Positions 51,164-59,023 of a stretch of 64,000 nt of DNA are shown here, piece by piece. The notes below the pieces were generated by a model, which did not search any database, had not been told where the DNA came from, and saw only the letters and a program-made list of their open reading frames with translations. Within the stretch, counting starts at the first letter, position 1. Each line of letters starts with the position of its first letter. The DNA comes from Aldehydirespirator sp965116665 (GTDB lineage: Bacteria > Actinomycetota > Acidimicrobiia > Acidimicrobiales > Aldehydirespiratoraceae). The stretch is from NCBI GenBank assembly GCA_965116665.1, contig OZ220709.1, positions 1,550,001 to 1,614,000 on the forward strand, given 5' to 3'. The position numbers were made by a program, and so were the translations under genes.

Positions 51164-53047
51164 CTACCGGCGCCGAGTCGAAGGCTCCACCAAGCCCGCT
51201 TCGACAAGGAACGGGGATGGAGTTTGAGCATGTGATCGACCGAACCGGTCGTATGTGGTGGTCGGCCATGAGATCAACAGCTCGCGAGATGCCCTGGTCA
51301 TGGCCACGTAGAGCCTTCGACGGTCTTCGTTCCGTTCTTCTGGCGAATCGGCTCGGTAGTGCGGAATCAGCCCGTCGCGGGCGCCGACCAGCGCGACGGC
51401 CTTGAACTCCAGTCCCTTGGCGCGATCGATGGTCAGCAGCCGCACACCCGGGTCGGTGGGGCGGGTGCGTTGCGTCTTCGCGAGATGCACCAAGAATCCC
51501 TTGGGGGACCGGTCCTGCACCCTTGTCCTTGATCGATAATCCATCCATACCTGTCCGAGGGCGTCGGCCCCGGCCTGCCAGCCGTGTGCCTGTCCCGTGG
51601 CGGACAGCTCGTCCATCACCCCCGCAAAGTGGCCTCCCCCCTTCACAGCTCGCCCGACCAAGTCGCCCAACACCTTCAAGGAATCGTGGCCAGCGTCCCT
51701 CAATGCCTTCAGCGGATCGTCCCAGCCGTCCTGAGGCATCAGCTCGCGAAGCTCCTCGAGCGCTCGGCGAGCGGCTGCCGTCTCCTTGTTGTTCAAGCTG
51801 AAAGCGAGACAATCGACGAACAGACGGGCCTCCGGCTCCTTCAGGAATACTCCGGCTTCGGTTTGTATGGTCAGTTCGAGGCCTCGTCGCTCCAACGAGT
51901 CCGCGACCGGAGCTAGAGTCCATCTAGTTCTACCAAATACAGCGATGTCTTCGGGTGCGACTGACGTGTCCTCGCCCTCAGCGGTCGTGTCACTGTCCAG
52001 TCCGTTTTCTATAAGCTCGCATGCCCACGAGGCGATGTGCTCGGCCTCAGTCTCGGCCGAGGGCATTTCGATGGCGCCGACCTTCCCCGGGGGCGCGTTC
52101 TCTGGAGTGCACACATCACGGCCATTGTCACGCGATGATTGCAATACAGACTCTGCGGCATACAAGATTCTCTGTGCACAGCGAAAGTTGTGGCGAAGAC
52201 GGAACGGTTGTTCCGCCGCATTGGGAACAAGTCTCTTGACGTGCTTGAACGCCCCACCGGCGTATCCCCGGATTGATTGCTTGTCGTCCGCGACGACGAA
52301 CAGTCTGATGCTGTCGCCTGCGAGATGTCGCAGGAGTTCCGCTTGTATCCCTGTAAGATCTTGTCCCTCGTCGACGAGGATCTCGTGATACAGAATGCGA
52401 AAGTGGTCTAGTACCCACTCGTCCGCGACTAGGAGTCTCTGAAGGCCCAGCAACATCCCCGGGAAGTCAATGGCTCCCCGGTCCATGAGGGAAGCCTCAT
52501 AGGCCTCGGACAATTCGTCTAGAGCGATTCCGAAGTAGCGACGGATCGAGTCGCATCCACAATTCGTCGCGTCATGCTGGAGGCGATGGGCGTCGATGGC
52601 ATAGAGCAGGGATCTCAGGTCATCGTCCACACCGTCGGACAGGCTCGTTTCCCGTCCCACGGATTGGAGGTACGTTCTTGCGACGGCGGCGCGGTCGATG
52701 TCGTCGCTTAGCACCACCACGTCGGGGCCGACGCCGATCTCCTTGCCGTAGCGGCGCAGCCAATCGAGCGCGAAGCCGTGAATCGTGTCGGCGTCGATGC
52801 GCCACAACTCGTCGGCAACGGCGTCTCGAGCCCGTCGTCGTAACTCCTCGGCCGCCTTGACCGTGAATGTCACCACGAGCAAGCGAAACGACTCCCCGGC
52901 GCTGCTCTCGAGCGTTCGTATGACTCGCCGGATCAGAACCTCCGTCTTGCCGCTGCCAGCAGGCGCGACGACCAGCACCTCAGATCCCTCCGCGGAGATG
53001 GCGCGCTCCTGATCGGGCGTGAGGGATCGGGGAACGCGCCGATTCAT
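51164..53047 (-). CDS. UvrD/Rep-family helicase (GajB-like)
   Basis: 627 residues from ATG 53047, which overlaps the stop of the OLD ATPase gene by 4 bp, so longer starts are rejected. It has the SF1A motifs: LTPDQERAISAEG (Q), VVAPAGSGKTEVL (Walker A), LVVTFTVKAAEEL (Ia), DEGQD in HEILVDEGQDLTGIQ (Walker B), VVADDKQSIRGYAGG (III), LLTIDRAKGLEF (V) and RRRLYVAMTRASREL (VI). It unwinds or translocates on DNA. Pairing with a class 2 OLD nuclease is the organisation of Gabija (GajA-GajB). Motif III and V show small deviations (DDKQS for DxxQS, D for H before the KGLEF). Confidence 0.9.
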   Translation of the reverse strand: MNRRVPRSLTPDQERAISAEGSEVLVVAPAGSGKTEVLIRRVIRTLESSAGESFRLLVVTFTVKAAEELRRRARDAVADELWRIDADTIHGFALDWLRRYGKEIGVGPDVVVLSDDIDRAAVARTYLQSVGRETSLSDGVDDDLRSLLYAIDAHRLQHDATNCGCDSIRRYFGIALDELSEAYEASLMDRGAIDFPGMLLGLQRLLVADEWVLDHFRILYHEILVDEGQDLTGIQAELLRHLAGDSIRLFVVADDKQSIRGYAGGAFKHVKRLVPNAAEQPFRLRHNFRCAQRILYAAESVLQSSRDNGRDVCTPENAPPGKVGAIEMPSAETEAEHIASWACELIENGLDSDTTAEGEDTSVAPEDIAVFGRTRWTLAPVADSLERRGLELTIQTEAGVFLKEPEARLFVDCLAFSLNNKETAAARRALEELRELMPQDGWDDPLKALRDAGHDSLKVLGDLVGRAVKGGGHFAGVMDELSATGQAHGWQAGADALGQVWMDYRSRTRVQDRSPKGFLVHLAKTQRTRPTDPGVRLLTIDRAKGLEFKAVALVGARDGLIPHYRADSPEERNEDRRRLYVAMTRASRELLISWPTTTYDRFGRSHAQTPSPFLVEAGLVEPSTRRR

Positions 53048-54801
53048 GCGGTCTCCGCACCGTCCGGAGCGCTCCGCTCGATCCCAAGGATGGCCTCGAG
53101 CTTCTGGCCGAGTTCTTCGATGCAGGCTGGGAGCGCTCTGTTCGCCTCCATTGCTCTGGCGGCAGCCTGCTCGACTGCCCATGCCTTGTTGCTCTTGAGA
53201 AACGTCAAGTATGGCTTCTTGCCTGCCCCGATTTCGATGCCGCTGTCGGCTGCTACCTGTTCGATTTCCTGGGTGTAGCCGGCGTCGATGAGCATCTGCT
53301 CGATCTGCTTCTCGCCGCTCATTATCACTTCAGGCGATTCTGGCGTAAGTGGTTCGGAGGTCGCGGGATGAACAATCTTGCCGAGCGCCAACTCTCCGGC
53401 CTTGTCGCGATCAGTGAAGGCAAGCCATGGAAGTCTGAGATCGCATGCGGCCTGGATGATGATCTGTGTTTGTTCTCCGTTCATCGATTCGCAGTCGATG
53501 AAGGAGACGCCCAAACCGGCAGGGTGGCATTCGAAGTATGCGGATAGCAGGATCGGCAGCGTGCAGCGCTCTGATGTGCCGTCGCACAGAACGATTGCTC
53601 GGGCAAACATCACCTCACCAAACGGACGTTCTACGAATCGGCGGAACTGAGCGGCACGCTTGGCGGTCTCTGGAGGCAGCCCGAGAACTTCGACGTCTGT
53701 GCCAGATCGTCGAAATATCCTGACATCTCTCGGATCGACTTGAGCGACGAGCTGGGGAGAGTGGGTTGAGACGACACGCTGTCCCGGCAGGCGGTCCAGC
53801 AACGATTGGAGCGCTGAGGTGGCCTGAGGATGCAGATGCGCTTCAGGCTCCTCCAGCAGCGTCAACAGGTGCGGCGGCTCGTCCCGGTCGGCGCCGAGTC
53901 GAAGCCTCGCCAGCGTCTGAAAGACCAGCAGGGTGGCCAGGCTTCGACTTCCGAGCCCGTGGAAGCGCAGGGGCAGGGCCGCCTGGTCGTGTTGGCTGAG
54001 CACGACCTCGGCCGCTCTCGCCAGTTCTTCGAGACGCAGCGGCAGCGGCTGCAGTTCGACCCTGCCGACGCTTGCTTGGGCGTCGGTGAGCCGGGCAAGG
54101 TCCGACTGCAGGCTGCTCAGGACGGGGCTCGCATCGCGGATCCGTACGGCTATGTCACCTAGCGCCTGTTCAAGGTCGGCCCGCCCCTCGCCCGCTTCGG
54201 GGGCTTGCTCGATTTGGAGGTCCGCAAGCACCCGGCCCCACACGCTCCTGCGATTGCCGAGTTCTGAGACCAAGTCCCGCGAGGCCTCCAACAGGTGGGC
54301 GTCGACGCTGGTCATTAGCGTCGGAGGCAGAATGGGCGCGCCGACAGGCTGCCAGCCGCCGTCATCGTCGGGCTGTAGGAATGAACGCCGAGTGGCTAGC
54401 ACGCGGTCCTCCCGGCTGGGCAGGAACGTTGTTCGGATTCCTACCGTCTCTGTGCCGGATGCCGGATCGCGCTGCACATGGACCAACTTCTGCGCCGTCT
54501 GGGGCGAGAACCTCGGGCCCTTCGCGGGAACTATCAGCAGGTCCACCGACGCCTCGTCCGCCAGGGCACCGTCGCCTTCTCGCCGCAGGTCGTCGTCAAC
54601 GGGTCTACGGCTACCTAGAGCAGACCAGAGCGCCAGCAGGATCGACGTCTTGCCGGAGTTGTTCTCGCCGACCAGATACGTAGTTCCGGGGGACAGATCG
54701 AGCCGGGCCTCCAGGAGACAGCGGAAGCCGCGAACCTCGACGCGCGCCACCCGAATGCCGACGGCAGCCGCATCCTCGACGATTGTGCTCGTGTCCGTCA
54801 T
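53044..54801 (-). CDS. OLD-family ATPase/TOPRIM nuclease (GajA-like)
   Basis: 585 residues, close to GajA in length. ABC-type ATPase N-terminal domain: FRCLLEARLDLSPGTTYLVGENNSGKTSIL (Walker A 45-52), Walker B LLEEPEAHLHPQATSAL (about 317-330) and H-loop VVSTHSPQLVAQV. The C-terminal TOPRIM domain has AIVLCDGTSERCTLP (about 404; Asp where most OLD proteins have Glu) and AFTDRDKAGE (about 465). This is the class 2 OLD layout with an adjacent UvrD helicase. It cleaves or nicks DNA when nucleotide pools fall. ATGA overlaps with neighbours on both sides. Confidence 0.9.
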   Translation of the reverse strand: MTDTSTIVEDAAAVGIRVARVEVRGFRCLLEARLDLSPGTTYLVGENNSGKTSILLALWSALGSRRPVDDDLRREGDGALADEASVDLLIVPAKGPRFSPQTAQKLVHVQRDPASGTETVGIRTTFLPSREDRVLATRRSFLQPDDDGGWQPVGAPILPPTLMTSVDAHLLEASRDLVSELGNRRSVWGRVLADLQIEQAPEAGEGRADLEQALGDIAVRIRDASPVLSSLQSDLARLTDAQASVGRVELQPLPLRLEELARAAEVVLSQHDQAALPLRFHGLGSRSLATLLVFQTLARLRLGADRDEPPHLLTLLEEPEAHLHPQATSALQSLLDRLPGQRVVSTHSPQLVAQVDPRDVRIFRRSGTDVEVLGLPPETAKRAAQFRRFVERPFGEVMFARAIVLCDGTSERCTLPILLSAYFECHPAGLGVSFIDCESMNGEQTQIIIQAACDLRLPWLAFTDRDKAGELALGKIVHPATSEPLTPESPEVIMSGEKQIEQMLIDAGYTQEIEQVAADSGIEIGAGKKPYLTFLKSNKAWAVEQAAARAMEANRALPACIEELGQKLEAILGIERSAPDGAETA

Positions 54802-56387
54802 CGGCTCGTCCTCTCAGAATGGAAGATATCGGTAGAGCGCACAGGCACGTTCAGAACGCTGTCGGCCCACGAGGGGCGGGTTGAGGCCGAGTGGGCTTGG
54901 CTCGGGTGGGCTGGCGGCGGGTCGACGTTCGTCTGGTAATTGGCGTCGAGGGCCTCGGCGAGGAGGCGGTTGTAGGTGGTGAGGCTCGGCTGGTCTAGCG
55001 GAGGGTTGGGGCCGTTCGGGGTTCCAGCGAGGGTTCCGTGCGTCGTCTCGAAGGCTGCGGTCATGGCGTCGTAGCGATCAAGGATGAGGCGCTTCGTGCG
55101 ATAATCCCCATGTGCCTCCTCGTCCTTGCGTCGGACGATCGGGAACGTGTCCATGATGTAGTCCGTTTCCCCACGCGACAAGCCGTAGAGGTGGAACATC
55201 AGCGCATCCAGTTCAGCTCGGATCAGGGCGCGACGCTCTTCGTCCCACCGGAACGGCGGACTGTTGTAGCCGAGATCGCTCGCGAAGGGAGCCATGTCCC
55301 AAGCTGTATATGACAACTCAACCACAGACGGTCTAAGTCTGCTCGCGTGGGGCTGTATGTCGATAGGGCGGGGGACGGGCAGCTGGCGCAACACTCCGAA
55401 CACGAGATGGTTGCCGCCAACCTTCTGACGAGCAGAGTAGTCCAGCACAAATGAGTTGAGAATTGGCAGCAGAAGATCGAGATGACGTGGTGCATCAATG
55501 GTTGGCTCAGAGTGGCCAACTGCCACCGGAGGTAGTGCCGTGCATACGGTGGTGCGTTCATTGGTGACGCTAGTCACGTCATTGAACCCAAGTACCCAGT
55601 TCGCTCCCGAACCAATGCGATCTGATACAGTATCGCAGTCAACCCAGTAGAGAGGGAGTGAATATCTTGTCGGATCTTGTTTCTCTTGGATTGTCAGGTA
55701 CCGAGGTTGGTTCTGACGGGTCGTCGCCGTCGTGCTCTTAAAGACATCTGCTGCTCGGTGGTCGTAGAAGGTCACCATCTTGCCTTCATATAGCGGCAGG
55801 TAGACATCTGGGGGATGAGCATCTTCTGAGGAATGGCTACAAGATAGGAAGGTGTTGCCTTGCATTAGGAATCCTTGAGATTCAAGAGACTCCCTCGTAT
55901 GGAACAGTCGAGAGTCAGTGTTCATCATGAACATGAGTTGGAAGCTAATACTCCAGTGGTTGCTGTTTGGATCATTATCCTTGACTAAGGGTAGTACACG
56001 ACGATAGATAGCTCTTGTGATGTCAGCGTCACGGCTTGAGCGAAAGACTGGACAAGTCTTTGTGTTAGGATTCAATAGGTTGAAGTCGTGTGGTCCCAGT
56101 ATGAATCGGCGGTCCTCTTCATCGAGGTCGAAGAGATCGTGGGCAAAGAAGGCAAAGTTGGCCTGTGATGTTCGGTGCTCGGTTCCTGTAAGCGTGAGCA
56201 GGCAGAACTTGAAGCTTCGGTGTACTGTGGGGAAAAGGCTCTTGCGATTCTCGAAGTCGTATAGCGAAACAAGTGCCTGACGATCAACGATCTCTTGAAA
56301 GAAGGCTTGTGTGAAGGCGTCGGTCGCGATCCCTGTTGGTACAATCGTGCCGGTCTGGCCGCGAGGGGCGGTGCTATTCCACATCAA
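54798..56387 (-). CDS. C-terminal half of N6-adenine methyltransferase (DISARM DrmMI/PglX-like), after a frameshift
   Basis: 529 residues from a TTG that is only an artefact of the frameshift. The sequence continues the methyltransferase read from 59023: in the minus-strand reading, -1 at 56435 restores PLGSVGRLNTAPLFVEL then GTIVPTGIATDAFTQAFF, VSLYDFENRKSLFPTVHRSF, and so on. TRD-type features follow: PLYEGKMVTFYDHRAADVFKS, WVLGFNDVTSVTNERTT, HLDLLLPILNSFVLDYSARQKVGGNHL. These are target-recognition and C-terminal modules of type IIG/DISARM/BREX-like methylases. GC content drops visibly in 55.4-56.4 kb. The gene overlaps the OLD gene by 4 bp. Confidence 0.82.
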   Translation of the reverse strand: MMWNSTAPRGQTGTIVPTGIATDAFTQAFFQEIVDRQALVSLYDFENRKSLFPTVHRSFKFCLLTLTGTEHRTSQANFAFFAHDLFDLDEEDRRFILGPHDFNLLNPNTKTCPVFRSSRDADITRAIYRRVLPLVKDNDPNSNHWSISFQLMFMMNTDSRLFHTRESLESQGFLMQGNTFLSCSHSSEDAHPPDVYLPLYEGKMVTFYDHRAADVFKSTTATTRQNQPRYLTIQEKQDPTRYSLPLYWVDCDTVSDRIGSGANWVLGFNDVTSVTNERTTVCTALPPVAVGHSEPTIDAPRHLDLLLPILNSFVLDYSARQKVGGNHLVFGVLRQLPVPRPIDIQPHASRLRPSVVELSYTAWDMAPFASDLGYNSPPFRWDEERRALIRAELDALMFHLYGLSRGETDYIMDTFPIVRRKDEEAHGDYRTKRLILDRYDAMTAAFETTHGTLAGTPNGPNPPLDQPSLTTYNRLLAEALDANYQTNVDPPPAHPSQAHSASTRPSWADSVLNVPVRSTDIFHSERTSR

Positions 56388-56428
56388 CTCTACGAAGAGT
56401 GGAGCAGTGTTAAGGCGACCGACGCTAC

Positions 56429-59023
56429 CTAGTGGTATCGGCCTGAGGCGTGGAAGAAGTGCTTGATGCCGTCGAGATGATGAACTTCGAGAAGGTAACG
56501 CTCGTAGGTCTCAGGTTCGCTATCAGCTAGGTTCTTGATCAGGCGGTTGCGCTTCGCCATCGTTGGTGCCGCGGCAATCTCAGGATGGCTGACTGCAAAC
56601 GTCTCCCTCGGGTCGTACTGGATCTGGTCCCATGGAGGGTTGCCTATTACCGCGTCGAAACCGTCGGACCAGCCGGTGTGATCGTTGGTGGCTTCGTCTG
56701 GGTCTTCAGGGACCTTGAAGACGTTGGGGAATGCAAGGTGTAGGTGGGTGAACTGGTACTGGTCGGCTAGATGTCGGATGCTGTCGATGGCGGCTGTGCC
56801 ATTCTCAGCTGCGTTGTTCTGGCGTGATGTCCAGATGTCGCCTACGAGCTGATCGGGCGAGCGGGCTTGTAGCGCTCTGGTGGTCTTGTCGGTGATCGGT
56901 GGATCGGCGGGCGTCTTGCGTGCGACGAAGGCAGCGCACCATGCGTCCGCGATCAACTTCGCTTTCTCGGCCGGAGCCGAGGCCCGTAGACGGGCGTACT
57001 CGACCTGCTTGGCCGCGACCTGCTCGGCCGTGTCGTCCGCGGCCAGATTGATTCGATGCAGCCCTGAGGCTAGGAGGGCGGCCTCGGATGCTGCGGACCA
57101 TTCGATGGCTAACACGCCCTGCGATCGGTCCTTGCGCTCCTTCTTGTTGGCTTTCCTTAGGGCACTGACGTGTTCTTTGTCGTCGCCTGTCAGGGGCTTG
57201 AAGGCGGCATCGGGGATGCCGTCTGCGAGCAGTCGGGGAGTGGTTCCCAGGAGACTGTTACCGCAGATGATTCGATGGTCCAGGAAGCTGAGGGGCTTCC
57301 CGGGCGTGTTCGACTCCAGCCAGAGGCTCACCTTGCAGAGTTCAACCGCCATGGGGTTGATGTCGACGCCGTACAGGCAGTTACCCACAACCTGTCGCAG
57401 GGCGACACGCGACGCCTCCGGGGAGGGCTCGGTACCGCCTTCTCGTAGCGACGCGAGCGCGCCGGCTATCCGGTGGGCGGCGGCGATCAGGAAGTGGCCG
57501 GAGCCGCAGGCCGGATCCAGCACCTTCAGGTCAAGCAGCGCCTGTTCGGGCTCGGGCTTCGCCTTCGCCTCCGCGATCACGGGATCGAGGGCTTCGTCGA
57601 GGAGTCGGGAGATCAGCTCGGGCGGGGTGTAGTAGCTGCCGGTTGTCTTGCGCTCGCTGCCGGCTGCCGATCCCAGGCCGAAGGTGCGGTCCTCAGGGTC
57701 GACAATGGCGTGGAGTTCCAAGAGCGACTCGTAGACCGAGCCCAGTTCTTCGGTGCCGAGGTTCTGGTAGTCGACGGGGCGCAGCAGCCTGGCTTCGTCA
57801 TCCGGGACGAATGCCAGGTGGCGCACTGCCTCAAGCAGGTGGCCATTGTCGATGCCGGCCGCGGCAAGGTCGGCGACCTCCTCCTGCGACCACAGCAGGC
57901 TCCCGAGCGATGTGAGGCCGAGAGCCTCGCGGGCGGCTCGCTGGGAAGGCTCCTCCCCGAGGTCGAGGGCTGCCATCGTCACGGCGAGGGCCTGCCAGAG
58001 GTCGCTGTGGGCGCCGCCGCGCCGGGAGCGGGCCAGTCGGCGCAGCCGTTTCATCGAGTAGAAGCGCTCGTAGCGGTCCTTGGTGTCGGCAGGCGTGTCG
58101 GGCGCGAGCAGTAGGCTGCGGGACTCGGCGACCAGCAGGAAGAGCATCCGGTACACGACCCGCAGGAGCTGCCGTTGTAGGCGGTCCGCTGTCAGCTCGC
58201 CGCGGCGCAGGCGGGCGCGAAGTTCTGAGTTGGCGGCGTGTCTGAGCACGCCGTTGCCGAGGCAGACGATGGCCTGCTCCACGCCTGAGCGGAGCTTCTC
58301 TCGGGCCCGCGTCCCCTGGGCGGCTGCCTCTTTGTGCCACTGCTCCAGCGGGCAGCGTGCCGGAGTGGCGCCCTCGAAGCGGGTGCGGTGGCAGCAGAGC
58401 CACAGAAGCGTGAAGTCCGCGAACGACTCGCCGTCGAAGATCGCCGTCAGATCGAACTCGACGTAGGCCTGCCGGGTAAGCGAGGCGTTGTCGCGCAGCA
58501 AGCGCAGCACCCGGCCGTTGGAGACGATGCCCCACAAGTGCTGGTCGGAGCTGTTTAGGAACTCTTGCAGCAGCCCGTGAGGGGAGGCCGCCGCGGCGCC
58601 GCGCCGGCCGGCTGTGCGCCGGTCGATGGCCGTGCGCCAGCCCATGAGATGCACGGGCGCCCGGCCGCGCCACTCGTGGCTGATGGCGTAGGCCCTGCTG
58701 TCGTCGCCGGGGGTGAGGCTCTGCACTGTGTCGAGGCCGGCGAAGCCGAGTTCGCTGAGCAGAGGCAGCAGCCAGCGCTCCCGGGTGAGCCGGGTGGCGC
58801 TGTCGTCGGTGGCCGGGAGCTCCTGTTCCTCTCGCTTGAACGCCGTCCACAGCGCTCCGAGCCGGTTCCATGAGCGGGTGACCGCATCGCGTAGCCGCTC
58901 GCTCGGAGAGAGCTCGAAATCGGTCGGCTTTAGGCCGGGAAGCGCCGGGTCGCCGCGGTCGAGGCGTTCGAGGAACTCACTGGTCAGCAGTCCTCCGACC
59001 GTCGAGATCGCGCCGGAGGTCAC
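56429..59023 (-). CDS. N-terminal half of N6-adenine methyltransferase (DISARM DrmMI/PglX-like)
   Basis: 864 residues. The methyltransferase core has SYYTPPELISRLLDEALD, motif I LKVLDPACGSGHFLIAA (near 500) and motif IV AVIGNPPWDQIQYD (near 794), the N6-adenine NPPW class. The long N-terminal region (1-480) is the helical part seen in PglX/DrmMI-type proteins. The frame ends TAG (56429-56431) just after HASGRYH, while homologous sequence continues in the -1 frame. Adding one C in the ACC run at 56435 gives a continuous protein of about 1408 residues. It overlaps the SNF2 gene by 4 bp. Confidence 0.85.
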   Translation of the reverse strand: MTSGAISTVGGLLTSEFLERLDRGDPALPGLKPTDFELSPSERLRDAVTRSWNRLGALWTAFKREEQELPATDDSATRLTRERWLLPLLSELGFAGLDTVQSLTPGDDSRAYAISHEWRGRAPVHLMGWRTAIDRRTAGRRGAAAASPHGLLQEFLNSSDQHLWGIVSNGRVLRLLRDNASLTRQAYVEFDLTAIFDGESFADFTLLWLCCHRTRFEGATPARCPLEQWHKEAAAQGTRAREKLRSGVEQAIVCLGNGVLRHAANSELRARLRRGELTADRLQRQLLRVVYRMLFLLVAESRSLLLAPDTPADTKDRYERFYSMKRLRRLARSRRGGAHSDLWQALAVTMAALDLGEEPSQRAAREALGLTSLGSLLWSQEEVADLAAAGIDNGHLLEAVRHLAFVPDDEARLLRPVDYQNLGTEELGSVYESLLELHAIVDPEDRTFGLGSAAGSERKTTGSYYTPPELISRLLDEALDPVIAEAKAKPEPEQALLDLKVLDPACGSGHFLIAAAHRIAGALASLREGGTEPSPEASRVALRQVVGNCLYGVDINPMAVELCKVSLWLESNTPGKPLSFLDHRIICGNSLLGTTPRLLADGIPDAAFKPLTGDDKEHVSALRKANKKERKDRSQGVLAIEWSAASEAALLASGLHRINLAADDTAEQVAAKQVEYARLRASAPAEKAKLIADAWCAAFVARKTPADPPITDKTTRALQARSPDQLVGDIWTSRQNNAAENGTAAIDSIRHLADQYQFTHLHLAFPNVFKVPEDPDEATNDHTGWSDGFDAVIGNPPWDQIQYDPRETFAVSHPEIAAAPTMAKRNRLIKNLADSEPETYERYLLEVHHLDGIKHFFHASGRYH

